Source: Thioclava pacifica DSM 10166 (GTDB lineage Bacteria > Pseudomonadota > Alphaproteobacteria > Rhodobacterales > Rhodobacteraceae). From it: DNA of 64,000 bases. Shown here piece by piece: positions 45,804 through 54,681 of the stretch. Position numbers and translations under genes: made by a program. The notes below the pieces were generated by a model. It searched no databases. It was not told the DNA's origin and saw nothing but the letters and a program-made list of their open reading frames with translations. The DNA lies in contig NZ_AUND01000034.1 in the NCBI RefSeq assembly GCF_000714535.1, forward strand, positions 248,001 through 312,000, read 5' to 3'. Position 1 is the stretch's first letter, and the number at the start of each line of letters is the position of its first letter.

Positions 45804-46262
45804 TTACCCTTTTGCCCCGTAAAGCTCCTCGGCGCGTTTCTCGAAAGCGCGCACGATGCGATGCATCGCCTCGTTGAACACCACCCCGATCACGCCTTGC
45901 AGGATCGCGTTCTTGAACTCGAAATCGACATGGAAATCGACATCGCAGCCGCCATCGGGCCGATCCGTCATCCGCCAGTGGCTGTGCATGTATTTGAAGG
46001 GCCCGTCGAGATACTCGGTCTCGATGTGATGATCCTCGGGATGCAACACCACGCGCGAGCCGAACTTCTCGCGGAAGACCTTGAACGAGATCACGAGGTC
46101 CGCGAGCATCAGGATCGAGCCGTCGGGCTGTTCGACACGCGAACGGATCCGCGCGGCCGAATTCCACGGCAGAAATTCCGGGTAGCGCGCGACATCGGCC
46201 ACCAGATCATAGATCTGCTGGGCGCTGTAGGGCATGACGCGGTTCTCGTGATGCTTGGGCAT
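45804..46262 (-). CDS. COQ10/RatA-like START-domain protein
   Basis: A 152-aa SRPBCC (START-like) protein. ATG 46262. Family marks: MPYSAQQIYDLVADVARYPEFLPWN, LMLADLVISFKVFREKFGSRV, GPFKYMHSHWRM and VDFHVDFEFKNAILQGVIGVVFNEAMHRIVRAFEKRA. Alphaproteobacterial members are closest to mitochondrial COQ10, which binds ubiquinone; the 'RatA toxin' label comes from E. coli and no antitoxin partner is adjacent here. Convergent with amtB. Confidence 0.92.
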   Translation of the reverse strand: MPKHHENRVMPYSAQQIYDLVADVARYPEFLPWNSAARIRSRVEQPDGSILMLADLVISFKVFREKFGSRVVLHPEDHHIETEYLDGPFKYMHSHWRMTDRPDGGCDVDFHVDFEFKNAILQGVIGVVFNEAMHRIVRAFEKRAEELYGAKG

Positions 46263-46346
46263 GTCTCTTCCGTTTCCTTGCGCCACTTGATGCGATAAAG
46301 CTGGGGGCGAGTTCAAGCCCCGCGTCCCGATCAAAGGCCCGACATC

Positions 46347-46895
46347 ATGCCGCAGCGTCCCTATGTGATCGACCAGATGATCTCGGCCAAGCAGATCGCC
46401 GCCCGCGTCGAGGAACTGGCCGCCGAAATCACCCGCACCTATGCCAAGACCGACAAGCTGGTCGTTGTGGGGCTGCTGCGCGGCTCCTTTGTCTTCATCG
46501 CCGATCTGGTGCGCGAGATCGACCTGCCCGTGGAGGTCGATTTCCTCGAAGCCTCCTCCTATGGCGATGGCACCGAGAGCACCCGCGAAGTCCGCATCCT
46601 CAAAGACCTGCGCGCGGGCATCGAGGGGCGCGACGTGCTGGTGGTCGAGGATATCGTCGATACCGGGTTCACGCTGCGGCATGTGATGGGCATGCTGCGC
46701 GCGCGCAAACCGGCCCGGATCGAATGCTGTGCGCTTCTGGACAAACCTTCCCGGCGTGAGGTCGACGTGCGCGCGACCTGGACAGGCTTCGAGATCCCCG
46801 ACGAGTTCGTCGTGGGCTACGGGATCGACTTTGCGCAGCGCAACCGCAACCTGCCCTTCATCGGCAAGGTGCGCTTCCTCGAGGATGAGGCGTGA
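46347..46895 (+). CDS. hpt: Hypoxanthine phosphoribosyltransferase
   Basis: Purine salvage enzyme (hypoxanthine/guanine + PRPP), 182 aa. Type I PRTase motif [16 protein letters not shown] for PRPP binding, [17 protein letters not shown] with the first loop, [11 protein letters not shown] for the flexible loop, and [18 protein letters not shown] at the C-terminus. Divergent from the COQ10-like gene (84 bp). Overlaps the next small gene by 4 bp. Confidence 0.96.
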   Translation: MPQRPYVIDQMISAKQIAARVEELAAEITRTYAKTDKLVVVGLLRGSFVFIADLVREIDLPVEVDFLEASSYGDGTESTREVRILKDLRAGIEGRDVLVVEDIVDTGFTLRHVMGMLRARKPARIECCALLDKPSRREVDVRATWTGFEIPDEFVVGYGIDFAQRNRNLPFIGKVRFLEDEA

Positions 46896-47074
46896 ACGTC
46901 ACCTGGCTGATGCGGATGGCGAAATGGGCACGCCGTCCGCCCTCGATGCTGCATGTGAAGATTGCGGCGGTGGCGGTTCTCGCGGTGATCGTGATCGTCG
47001 TCGTGGACAAGCTTGGATACTGGCCCGATTGGGCGAAGCTGAACCCGCGCGGGCTTCGGAATTGGAAACCCTGA
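46892..47074 (+). CDS. Small single-pass membrane protein after hpt
   Basis: A 60-aa protein starting at GTG 46892, overlapping the hpt stop (GTGA), with one hydrophobic helix ([20 protein letters not shown]) behind a positively charged N-terminus (MAKWARRPP), and a short WP-rich tail ([11 protein letters not shown]). Overlap with hpt and good codon use support it. Function unknown. Confidence 0.7.
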   Translation: MNVTWLMRMAKWARRPPSMLHVKIAAVAVLAVIVIVVVDKLGYWPDWAKLNPRGLRNWKP

Positions 47075-47287
47075 CGCTACGGGGACAGCGCCCGGCCATT
47101 ATGTACGCTTCGACCGCGGCCAAAAGCCCGATCCGAAGGCCTTGAGCAGGCCGCCTTAACCCCGCGCTATTCAGAAGTCGATGCGTATCCGCCCGCGCCG
47201 CAGCGATGGCGGCTAATCACGCGACGGACATGACAACGCGGCCAAAACGGCCACCTCCCACACTAAGTGACCCTATCGTGCAAGGCG

Positions 47288-47470
47288 TCAGTCGGTGACC
47301 CAGACCATGACCACACCTCCGCCACCGCGACTGGTCGTGTCCAAATCCTTGCCCTGCACCTGCTTGGACTGCTTCGGGATCGTCTGTTTCCACAGGCCGA
47401 TATTGCTGGGTGTGATTGACTGGCAGCCGCGATGGATCGGTCTGCCCCCCTTGCGGCCCTGCCCGTTCAT
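47288..47470 (-). CDS. Possible small gene or gene remnant
   Basis: A 60-codon frame from ATG 47470 (MNGQGRKGGRPIHRG...) ending GGGGVVMVWVTD. Codon third positions are strongly G/C as in real genes, and the good codon use and sense continue ~16 codons upstream of the ATG (AVCIVNKTHNVKAFS) with no start codon and no ribosome-binding site. That fits a broken gene or an unusual start. No family recognised. The opposite-strand frame overlapping it looks like a shadow. The rest of the 575-bp gap (47075-47649) shows only a terminator-like hairpin. Confidence 0.3.
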   Translation of the reverse strand: MNGQGRKGGRPIHRGCQSITPSNIGLWKQTIPKQSKQVQGKDLDTTSRGGGGVVMVWVTD

Positions 47471-47601
47471 CGAGAAGGCTTTGACGTTGTGCGTCTTGTT
47501 GACGATGCAGACTGCAATCCTGCGCGCATCATTGGGGCGCGGTCTTCTTTGATGGCGATAAAGTCCCTGAAAGACGCACTTTAGGACCCGGGGAGGCGCG
47601 A

Positions 47602-47623
47602 GGGGGCGGAGGGCCGCGCCCCC
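47602..47623 (-). terminator. GC-rich hairpin after ccmG
   Basis: GGGGGCG-N8-CGCCCCC stem, 27 bp past the ccmG stop codon. No T tract follows on the minus strand, so its role as the terminator of the sec-ccm run is uncertain. Confidence 0.4.
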
Positions 47624-47649
47624 CTTCCCGGCTGACCGCTCAGGCGCGC

Positions 47650-48186
47650 TTACTGCGCGGGTGCCTTGCCTTCGAGGAGAGGACGCAGATCAGAGGCGAT
47701 CACCCGCTCGGTCACCGGACCTGCGAAGCGGAACAGCACCTTGCCCTCGCCATCAACAACGAAAGTTTCGGGCACACCGTATACGCCCCAGTTGAGCGCC
47801 ATCTGCCCCTTCGGATCGGCGCCGAGCGCAGCATAGGGGTTGCCCATCTCGGCCAGGAAGCCCTGCGCTTTCGACGGCGTATCCTTGTAATTCACCCCGT
47901 AGATATCGACACCTTCTTTCGCCAGCGCCTCGAGATTGGGATGCTCGATCCGGCAAGGCGCGCACCAGCTGGCCCAGAAATTCACCAGCTTGATCTTTCC
48001 GTCCTTGAGATCGCTATCGGTGAAGGGCTCGAACTCACCCAGCGGTTCGAGTTGAACCGGCGGTGCCTCCTTGCCCGCGAAGACGGTCGGCAGCTGGGTC
48101 GGATCCTCACGGTTCATCCCCCAGATGAAAAGCCCCGCAAGACCGGCGAAGATAACCGGCGGCAAAAGCATCAGCGGCTTAACCAT
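47650..48186 (-). CDS. ccmG: CcmG/DsbE periplasmic thioredoxin
   Basis: Membrane-anchored periplasmic thioredoxin of cytochrome c maturation, 178 aa, reducing apocytochrome cysteines. N-terminal membrane anchor LMLLPPVIFAGLAGLFIWGM and active site WASWCAPCRIEHP (C75, C78). ATG 48186 overlaps the ccmD 3' end by 8 bp. Also known as dsbE, helX. The cis-Pro loop GVPETFVVD is present. Confidence 0.96.
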   Translation of the reverse strand: MVKPLMLLPPVIFAGLAGLFIWGMNREDPTQLPTVFAGKEAPPVQLEPLGEFEPFTDSDLKDGKIKLVNFWASWCAPCRIEHPNLEALAKEGVDIYGVNYKDTPSKAQGFLAEMGNPYAALGADPKGQMALNWGVYGVPETFVVDGEGKVLFRFAGPVTERVIASDLRPLLEGKAPAQ

Positions 48187-48397
48187 CAGAGCCCCCTTTC
48201 CGGCGCGCCTCGGCCTCGGCCAACTGGCGCTTGATCTTGGCACTGCGCATCATCGAGACCACGACGATCAGCACGAGTAGCAGGATCGTCGCGCCCCAGG
48301 CGATATTGACCGTGTAGGTGTAGGATTTTGTGGACGGATCCACGAGGACGACCCCGCCCTCGGTGACGGTCGTGCCTTGCTCGGTCGTATCACTCAT
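48179..48397 (-). CDS. ccmD: CcmD heme-export small membrane protein
   Basis: A 72-aa protein with one membrane helix (YTYTVNIAWGATILLLVLIVVVSMM) followed by a basic cytosolic tail (RSAKIKRQLAEAEARRKGG), the CcmD layout. It helps release holo-CcmE from CcmABC. Tiny overlaps tie it to ccmC and ccmG. Its N-terminal ~28 residues are longer than in E. coli CcmD. Confidence 0.9.
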   Translation of the reverse strand: MSDTTEQGTTVTEGGVVLVDPSTKSYTYTVNIAWGATILLLVLIVVVSMMRSAKIKRQLAEAEARRKGGSDG

Positions 48398-49122
48398 GCC
48401 ATGCGCTCACGTTGCTGGATGGCGCCGAGACGGCGCGCGCGGATCTCGGTGCGGGTGCGCACCAGCACAAGCGCCACGAAGAACAGAACGAAGCCGGCCA
48501 TGCACATCAGAAGCGGGAACCAGTAGACATCGGCGATGTGCTGCTCCTTGTCGAGCGAGAGCGTCGCGCCCTGATGCAGACCCTGGTTCCAGAAATTCGC
48601 CGCATAGCGCGAGAGCAGCGCGAAGACCGCCCCGACCAAGCACAGAACCCCCGTCAGATCGGCCGCCGTATCCGGGTTCTCGACCGAAGCCCAGAGCGCG
48701 ATATAGCCCAGGTAGAACAGGAAGAGGATGAGGAAGGAGGTCAGGCGCGGGTCCCATTCCCACCAGGTCCCCCACATCGGCTGGCCCCAGACGGCACCGG
48801 TGATCAGCGCGATCAGCGTCATCACCGCACCGATGGGCGCCGCGGCCTTGGCGGCCAGGGCCGAGACGTGGTGGCGCCGGATCAGCCAGATCAGCGAGGT
48901 GACCAGCATCATCACCCAGATGTTGATCGCCATCATCGCGGCGGGCACATGCACATAAATCACTTTCACCGAGCCACCGAAATTCTCGGCGGACGGCACG
49001 AAGAAATAGCCCCAGATCAACCCGACAACGAGGGTGATCACGGCAAGTCCAACGGTCCAAGGCAGAACCTTGTCCGTGGTCTTCATGAATTTGACGGGGT
49101 TGGCGTATTCCCAGATCGACAT
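48394..49122 (-). CDS. ccmC: CcmC heme-handling membrane protein
   Basis: A 242-aa six-helix protein of the heme-handling family. The tryptophan-rich periplasmic WGxWWxWDPR motif (GTWWEWDPRLTSF) and flanking heme-ligand His are present. It loads heme on CcmE. The next gene (ccmD) overlaps its end. Confidence 0.96.
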   Translation of the reverse strand: MSIWEYANPVKFMKTTDKVLPWTVGLAVITLVVGLIWGYFFVPSAENFGGSVKVIYVHVPAAMMAINIWVMMLVTSLIWLIRRHHVSALAAKAAAPIGAVMTLIALITGAVWGQPMWGTWWEWDPRLTSFLILFLFYLGYIALWASVENPDTAADLTGVLCLVGAVFALLSRYAANFWNQGLHQGATLSLDKEQHIADVYWFPLLMCMAGFVLFFVALVLVRTRTEIRARRLGAIQQRERMA

Positions 49123-49185
49123 CGTGTTGTTCTGCTCACCTTTTGGCCGGTTCGGCCTTTCCTAGCATGGCGTGCGCCGGATGCC

Positions 49186-49842
49186 CTAGCGCAGATTGAC
49201 GCGGATCGCGGCCGCCGAGGCGAAGGGCACGAGCGCGATCGTCGCAGCCGTGATCCCTGCCAGCATCAGAAGCGGCACCTGGGTGTTCATCCCCTCGGCG
49301 CCACGGCGCACGAGCTCCGCCCCGAAGATGAGGGTCGGGACGTAGAATGGCAAGACCAGCAACGACAGAAGAAGCCCGCCGCGCTTGAGCCCGACCGTGA
49401 GGGCCGCCCCGAACGTGCCCAGAACCGAGAGCGCCGGCGTGCCCAGAAGAAGCGCCACGATCATCCAGATCTGCGCTTCGGGCGCGAGATGCAGCAAGAT
49501 CCCGAAGACAGGCGCGGCGACGACAAGCGGCAGCCCGGTGGTGATCCAATGCGCGAGCGCCTTGATCGAGACCACCCCTTCGAGCGGGATCGGCGCCGTC
49601 ACGAGCAGATCAAGCGAGCCATCCTCGAAATCGAGCGCGAAGATCCGGTCCAGCGACAGCAGGCAGGCCAAGAGCGCGCCGAGCCACAAGATCCCCGGCG
49701 CGATCCGAGCGAGGATCTCGCCTTGCGGACCAACGCCGAAAGGCACCAGCGTCACAACGATCAGGAAGAACGCAAGACCGAGCCCGAAGCCGCCACCGGC
49801 CCGCACTGCAAGACGCAGATCCCTGAGAAGCAATGCGATCAT
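49186..49842 (-). CDS. ccmB: CcmB heme exporter permease
   Basis: A 218-aa membrane subunit of the CcmAB ABC complex, six helices. Recognisable: MIALLLRDLRLAVRAGGG, GILWLGALLACLLSLDRIFALDFEDGSLDLL, SIKALAHWITTGLPLVVAAPVFGI, and LVLPFYVPTLIFGAE. It is 63 bp before ccmC, but separated from ccmA by a 166-bp gap filled with a repeat module, unusual for a CcmA-CcmB pair. Confidence 0.96.
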   Translation of the reverse strand: MIALLLRDLRLAVRAGGGFGLGLAFFLIVVTLVPFGVGPQGEILARIAPGILWLGALLACLLSLDRIFALDFEDGSLDLLVTAPIPLEGVVSIKALAHWITTGLPLVVAAPVFGILLHLAPEAQIWMIVALLLGTPALSVLGTFGAALTVGLKRGGLLLSLLVLPFYVPTLIFGAELVRRGAEGMNTQVPLLMLAGITAATIALVPFASAAAIRVNLR

Positions 49843-49870
49843 GCGACGCCTCCGATATCGGGACGCAGGA

Positions 49871-49977
49871 TGGGGGCGCTGCCCCCCTCGCGGCTGCGCC
49901 GCTCACCCCCCGGGATATTTAATGCAGTTGGAATGAGAAACGCGTCTTCCAACTGCTTCAAATATCCCCGCCGGAGG
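49871..49977. repeat. Palindromic module copy C (between ccmA and ccmB)
   Basis: A GGGGGC-GCT-GCCCCC hairpin (49872-49886), then CACCCCCCGGGATATTT...CAGTTGGAA (49904-49932) and its inverse TTCCAACTGCTTCAAATATCC (49947-49972). Two strong hairpins in a row thus interrupt the ccmA-ccmB mRNA. Confidence 0.85.
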
Positions 49978-50008
49978 CTTCCGAGCGGGCCAAAAGTGCC
50001 GCGCCGGG

Positions 50009-50641
50009 TCATAGGAAGGCCTCGTCGAATGCGCCCTGCATACCGCCCTCTTCGGGGGGCTTGGCCTTGAAGGGGGCGAGGTCGAGCACGCGGGCCTCCT
50101 CGAGACCGAGATCGATATGGGTAGCGATCAATGCGGCCCCGCCGGTGGACAGGTGGCCGCGCACGGCTTCGGCAAAAAGCGCGACCGAGGCGGTGTCGAG
50201 CGAGACGGTCGGCTCATCGAGCACCCAGATCGGGCGCCCCGTCACCAGAAGCCGCGCGAGGCCGAGACGGCGTTTCTGCCCCGCCGACAGACTATGGGCG
50301 GCGCGATGATCAAGGTTGCGCAGGTTCATCCGATCGAGCGCGGGTTCGATATCGTGGGTGGCGTAAACCGAGGCCCAGAAGGTCATGTTCTCGCGCACGG
50401 TGAGGGTCGATTTGAGCCCGTCGGAATGGGCGGCATAGGCCATGCTCTCGGGCGGCATCGACACGGTGCCCGCGAGCGCCGGTTGCAGCCCTGCGAGCGT
50501 GCGCAGCAGCGTCGTCTTGCCGATCCCGTTCGGCCCGCGCAGAACCAGCGCATGGCCCGCCTCGAGCGTGAAGCCGATATTTTCGAGAACCGGGAGCCCC
50601 CCGCGCGACACCGCAAGCCCCTCGACCGACAGCATCGTCAT
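50009..50641 (-). CDS. ccmA: CcmA heme exporter ATPase
   Basis: A 210-aa ABC ATPase of cytochrome c maturation. Walker [10 protein letters not shown] (36-44), signature [15 protein letters not shown], Walker [15 protein letters not shown]-loop [10 protein letters not shown]. Drives release of holo-CcmE. ATG 50641 or 50635 both possible. Overlaps the preceding gene by 4 bp. Confidence 0.95.
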   Translation of the reverse strand: MTMLSVEGLAVSRGGLPVLENIGFTLEAGHALVLRGPNGIGKTTLLRTLAGLQPALAGTVSMPPESMAYAAHSDGLKSTLTVRENMTFWASVYATHDIEPALDRMNLRNLDHRAAHSLSAGQKRRLGLARLLVTGRPIWVLDEPTVSLDTASVALFAEAVRGHLSTGGAALIATHIDLGLEEARVLDLAPFKAKPPEEGGMQGAFDEAFL

Positions 50642-51015
50642 GACGCCTCTCCCTTCGGAGGCATCGCGATCAGCGCGCAGCCGACGCGGCGCCCCTCGGA
50701 CAGGAGCACGTTGTAGGTGCGCGCGGCAGAGGGCGTCGCCATGCCCTCACACATGATGCCTTTCGCTTCGAGCGTGGCCACGAACGCTTTTGGAAGATGC
50801 GCGATTTCGGCTCCGGTCCCGACGAAAAGCAGGTCGATCTGACCCGCAAGAGCGGTGAGCGTTTCGGGATCCTCGAACCCGCCCCAGTCCCCGCAGCGAT
50901 CGGCCATCACCCAGACATTGCCGTGCCGGACCTCGCCCGCGACGCGGAAAAAGCCCGGCCCGTAGCCGTCGATCGGCAGGGAGGCTCCGAAATTCGCCTC
51001 AGTCAGCAGCGACAT
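50638..51015 (-). CDS. Mth938-domain (DUF498) protein
   Basis: A 125-aa soluble protein of the Mth938/NDUFAF3-like group. ATG 51015 overlaps the secF end by 17 bp. Typical elements: [46 protein letters not shown] and [35 protein letters not shown]. The human relative NDUFAF3 acts in complex I assembly; a bacterial role is not settled. A fixed position between secDF and ccmA is common in this order. Confidence 0.88.
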   Translation of the reverse strand: MSLLTEANFGASLPIDGYGPGFFRVAGEVRHGNVWVMADRCGDWGGFEDPETLTALAGQIDLLFVGTGAEIAHLPKAFVATLEAKGIMCEGMATPSAARTYNVLLSEGRRVGCALIAMPPKGEAS

Positions 51016-51985
51016 CGGATTTGTCGAAGAACTGCTCGGCGGGGTCCTTCTTCTCCTTGTTGCGGTCGAGGCCGATGAACAACACGATGTTCTTGGCAAC
51101 GAAGACCGAGGAATAGGTGCCGACGATCACGCCCCAGGTCATCGCGAAGACGAAATTGCGGATCACGTCACCACCGAGCACCAGAAGCGCGATCAGCGCC
51201 AGAAGCGTGGTACCCGAGGTCATCACGGTCCTCGACAGCGTCTCGTTGACCGAGAGGTTCATCACGTCGCGCAGCGGCATCTTCTTGTATTTCACGAGGT
51301 TCTCGCGAAGACGGTCGAAGACGACCACGGTATCGTTGATCGAATACCCGAGGATCGTCAGCAGGGCCGCGATGATCGACAGGTCGAACTTGAACTGGAA
51401 GAGCGAGAAGATCCCGATCGTCACCGTCACGTCATGCACAAGAGCCGCGACCGCGCCCACGGAGAACTGCCATTCGAAGCGCAGCCAGATATAGACGAGG
51501 ATCGCGAAGACGGCGGCCAGAACCGACCAGACCGCAGTCCAGATCAGCTCGCCCGAGACCTTGGGACCGATCGACTCGGTTGCCACGATCTTGATGTCCT
51601 TGTTCACGGTCTGAAGCGCGTTGAGCACCTTGGCCTGGGTGTCGGGGCTGATCGCCTCCTGCCCGTCCTGGGCCTGGATGCGGATCGTGACGACCTTCTG
51701 GTCATCGCGGAAATTCGGGTCATAGACCTGCGTGATCAGCACATCGCCCAGATCGAGCGGCGCGATGGCCGACCGATACGCGCCGATGTCGACCGGCTCG
51801 GTCTGATCGGCCTCGGTGCGGATCGTGGTGCCGCCCCGGAAGTCGATCCCGAGATTGAGCCCCATGGTCACCACCAGCACCAGCGAGGCCAGCACCATGA
51901 AGACCGAGAACCCGAAGGTCAGGTATTGGTGTTTGAAAAAGTCGAAGGTGGTCTTTTCGGGGACCAGTTTCAGACGAAATGCCAT
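50999..51985 (-). CDS. secF: SecF protein-export membrane subunit
   Basis: A 328-aa inner-membrane protein of the Sec translocon accessory SecDF-YajC. Six helices and a periplasmic loop; marks: NLGIDFRGGTTI, FSVGAVAALVHDVTVTIGIFSLFQF, ILGYSINDTVVVFDRLREN. 13 bp after secD. The C-terminus runs into the DUF498 gene. Confidence 0.97.
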   Translation of the reverse strand: MAFRLKLVPEKTTFDFFKHQYLTFGFSVFMVLASLVLVVTMGLNLGIDFRGGTTIRTEADQTEPVDIGAYRSAIAPLDLGDVLITQVYDPNFRDDQKVVTIRIQAQDGQEAISPDTQAKVLNALQTVNKDIKIVATESIGPKVSGELIWTAVWSVLAAVFAILVYIWLRFEWQFSVGAVAALVHDVTVTIGIFSLFQFKFDLSIIAALLTILGYSINDTVVVFDRLRENLVKYKKMPLRDVMNLSVNETLSRTVMTSGTTLLALIALLVLGGDVIRNFVFAMTWGVIVGTYSSVFVAKNIVLFIGLDRNKEKKDPAEQFFDKSDVAAD

Positions 51986-51998
51986 GTCTCGATCTCCC

Positions 51999-53663
51999 TT
52001 ACAGAACCAGATCCTTGGGACGACGGCGCGCGAACCAGAGGCTCACGAACAGCCGCGTCACCCAGATCGCGGTGAAGACCGAGGTGACGATCCCGATCAG
52101 GAAGGTGACGGCGAAGCCCCGCACCGGGCCCGCGCCCAGCACAAAGAGGATAACAGCCGTCAGGAAGGTGGTCACGTTGGCGTCGATGATCGCCGACATC
52201 GCGCGCTCATAGCCCAGCTCGATCGCTCGGGCGGGTTTCTTGGCAATGCGCAGCTCTTCGCGGATCCGCTCGAAGACGAGCACGTTGGCGTCGACCGCCG
52301 TGCCCATGGTCAGCACGATCCCCGCGATACCCGGCAGCGTCAGCGTCCCGCCGATCAGCGACATGATCGCGAAGATCAGCGCGATGTTGATACCGAGCGC
52401 GAAAGAGGCGAAGACCCCGAAGAGCCCGTATGAGGCGACCATGAAGACCACCACCAGTACAGCGCCCACGGCAGCGGCGAGCTTGCCGGCCTGGATCGAG
52501 TCCGCGCCCAGTTCCGGGCCGATGGTCCGTTCTTCGAGGAAGGTCATCGAGGCAGGCAGCGCACCGGCGCGCAGCAGCAACGCCAGATCGGTCGCTTCCT
52601 TGACGGTGAAGCGACCCGTGATGATGCCCGAGCCGCCCGCGATATGGCTCTGGATCGTCGGGGCCGAGATCACCTTGCTATCGAGGACGATCGCAAAGGG
52701 CTTGCCGATATTGGCCTGCGTGTAATCGCCGAAGGTCCGTGCGGCCGAGGCGTTGAAGCGGAAGGCCACGGCCGGGTAGCCGTTCTGATCGGTATCGGGA
52801 CGCGCATCGGTCAGATCCTCGCCGGTCACAACCGGGAGCGGATCGAGAATGTAATAGAGGCCCTTCTGATCGGCGGCGGGCAGGATCTCTTCATCCGTGC
52901 CGGTGGCCTGGTTCGGGTTCGAGGTCGTCCCGATCACCGAATTGAAGGTCAGCTTCGCGGTGGTTCCGATGAGCTGCTTGATCTCCTGCGCCGAGCTCGC
53001 GCCCGGCACCTGGATCAGGATACGGTCCGAGCCCTCGCGCACGATGGTCGGCTCGCGCGTGCCCGCAGCGTCGATCCGGCGGCGCACGATCTCGAGCGAT
53101 TGCTGCATCGTGCGGTCGTCGGTCGAGGCTTTCTCGGCATCCGAGAGCTGGATCACCAGCTGGTTGCCATCGGTGGTGATCGAGAGGGTCTTCTGCCCCA
53201 CCCCGGTCAGCGAAGCGACCGGCGTGTTGAGCGTCTCGGCGATGCGCTGTGCTTCCTGGATCTGGTCGGCATTGCCGATCTGGATGCGCAGCACGCCCGG
53301 ATCGGATTTCACGCGCCGGATCGATCCCAGCGTCGCGCGTTCATCGGCCAGTGCCTTGCGGAACTCGGGCCAGAGGCCGTCGACACGGGCCTTGTAGACC
53401 TCGGTGACATTGACCTGCGCCAGAAGCTGCGCGCCGCCGCGCAGGTCGAGGCCGAGGTTGATGATGTCCGACGGCATCCAATCGGGCCAAGCAGACTTCG
53501 CAGCCTGCTGTTCGGGCGTCAGGGCGTTGCCCTTTGCCTCGGCAGAGAGCGCGTCATTATGACCCTCCACCCGGTTGTAAAAGACGTTGGGCGCGGCGAA
53601 TACGATCCCGATCAGAACGATGATCAGGATCAGCACGCGCTTCCACAGCGAGATCTGCAACAT
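51999..53663 (-). CDS. secD: SecD protein-export membrane subunit
   Basis: A 554-aa inner-membrane subunit. GLDLRGGAQLLAQV after the first helix, the P1 periplasmic domain (RIDAAGTREPTIVREGSDRILIQVPGA), AVAFRFNASAARTFGDYT, and the RND-type helices with GIAGIVLTMGTAVDANVLVFERIREEL, holding the Asp used in proton-driven pulling. Order yajC-secD-secF. Confidence 0.97.
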   Translation of the reverse strand: MLQISLWKRVLILIIVLIGIVFAAPNVFYNRVEGHNDALSAEAKGNALTPEQQAAKSAWPDWMPSDIINLGLDLRGGAQLLAQVNVTEVYKARVDGLWPEFRKALADERATLGSIRRVKSDPGVLRIQIGNADQIQEAQRIAETLNTPVASLTGVGQKTLSITTDGNQLVIQLSDAEKASTDDRTMQQSLEIVRRRIDAAGTREPTIVREGSDRILIQVPGASSAQEIKQLIGTTAKLTFNSVIGTTSNPNQATGTDEEILPAADQKGLYYILDPLPVVTGEDLTDARPDTDQNGYPAVAFRFNASAARTFGDYTQANIGKPFAIVLDSKVISAPTIQSHIAGGSGIITGRFTVKEATDLALLLRAGALPASMTFLEERTIGPELGADSIQAGKLAAAVGAVLVVVFMVASYGLFGVFASFALGINIALIFAIMSLIGGTLTLPGIAGIVLTMGTAVDANVLVFERIREELRIAKKPARAIELGYERAMSAIIDANVTTFLTAVILFVLGAGPVRGFAVTFLIGIVTSVFTAIWVTRLFVSLWFARRRPKDLVL

Positions 53664-53684
53664 GGGCGAAGGGCCTTATATGGC

Positions 53685-54023
53685 TTATTCCGAGGTCTTG
53701 GCGGGTTCGGTCTTCGACAGAACCTGAACGATGGTCGCCTTCACGACGCGCACCTTCACGCCCTGCGCGATCTCGACCTCGACCTCGCCGTCTTCACGGA
53801 TATGGGTCACTTTGCCGATGATGCCACCTTGAGTGATCACGTTGTCGCCACGGCGCAGCGCCTCGAGCATCGACTTGTGCTCCTTGGCCTTCTTCTGCTG
53901 CGGACGGATCAGCAGGAAGTACATGATCACGAAGATCAGGATGAGCGGCAGGAACTGGCCGAACGCAGCTGCGGGATTTGCGGCGCCACCGGCGGCCTGA
54001 GCAAAAGCGGGGGTCACGAACAT
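53685..54023 (-). CDS. yajC: YajC preprotein translocase subunit
   Basis: A 112-aa single-pass inner-membrane protein. ATG 54023 (MFVTPAFAQAAGG...) then helix FLPLILIFVIMYFLLIRPQQKK and the soluble domain LRRGDNVITQGGIIGKVTHI. First gene of the sec-ccm run; 250 bp of non-coding sequence lie upstream. Confidence 0.95.
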   Translation of the reverse strand: MFVTPAFAQAAGGAANPAAAFGQFLPLILIFVIMYFLLIRPQQKKAKEHKSMLEALRRGDNVITQGGIIGKVTHIREDGEVEVEIAQGVKVRVVKATIVQVLSKTEPAKTSE

Positions 54024-54274
54024 TACAAGTGGTCCTTTGTCTTGGGCCTTGGGGGCATCACGCCCCGGTTTGTCGGCGCGCACCCTATCCGTGGCCTCAG
54101 ACCTTGGCAAGGCGAAGCGGACCCGCTTGCCGCAGCATCACGTCGCGGTGAAGATGCAGCCGCGATCCACCGTCCCGGATATCCCCGTCTCACCCGCGCG
54201 CTGACCGAACCAGCACGGATGCAGCCGCCCTGACGCCCCTTTTCCGACGCCCCGAGCTGTGGCAGGTTCATTGC

Positions 54275-54460
54275 ATGAGCAAAGTCACCAATCTCAACCA
54301 GTTTCGCAAACAGCAGGCCCGCGACAAGAAACGTGCCCAAGGCGATGTGAACGCCGCGAAATTCGGACGCAGCAAGGCGCAGAAATCGCTCGAGACCGCA
54401 CGCGAGGAAAAAGCGCAGCGCGATCTCGACGGGCATCAGCGTGAAAGCGGTGACGAATGA
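54275..54460 (+). CDS. DUF4169 small protein
   Basis: A 61-aa highly charged protein (VTNLNQFRKQQARDKKRAQGDVNAAKFGRSK..., then AREEKAQRDLDGHQ), matching the short helical DUF4169 family of Rhodobacterales, often encoded beside an RHH gene as here. The next gene overlaps by 4 bp. Function unknown. Confidence 0.85.
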   Translation: MSKVTNLNQFRKQQARDKKRAQGDVNAAKFGRSKAQKSLETAREEKAQRDLDGHQRESGDE

Positions 54461-54681
54461 GCCGACCGAAGAAACGGTCGCTGACCTTGGGCGGCCATCG
54501 CACCTCGGTGACGCTCGAAGATGAATTCTGGCGTGCCTTTCGCGAGATCGCGGCCGAGAAATCCCTCGGGATCAATGAACTGGCGGCCGAAATTGATGTG
54601 GATCGCGGCACCGATGCGGGGCTTGCGACCGCGATCCGGCTTTACGTTTTGGCCTATTACCGCGACCGCGCAATCTCATAG
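54457..54681 (+). CDS. Ribbon-helix-helix domain protein
   Basis: A 74-aa putative DNA-binding protein of the RHH_4 type: strand GGHRTSVTLEDEFWRAFREIA, helix KSLGINELAAEIDVD, then RGTDAGLATAIRLYVLAYYRD. Coupled to the DUF4169 gene (ATGA overlap). Its 3' end overlaps the 3' end of olsA by 25 bp on the opposite strand. Probably a small regulator; no target visible. Confidence 0.85.
   Translation: MSRPKKRSLTLGGHRTSVTLEDEFWRAFREIAAEKSLGINELAAEIDVDRGTDAGLATAIRLYVLAYYRDRAIS

Noticed and set aside
45804-46262. A toxin-antitoxin system (RatA)
   Set aside because: No antitoxin gene is adjacent, and the protein is closer to COQ10-like ubiquinone-binding proteins of alphaproteobacteria.
54275-54681. 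A toxin-antitoxin pair (DUF4169 + RHH)
   Set aside because: The first protein is a short charged helix with no toxin fold or catalytic residues, and the pair is conserved in core synteny.
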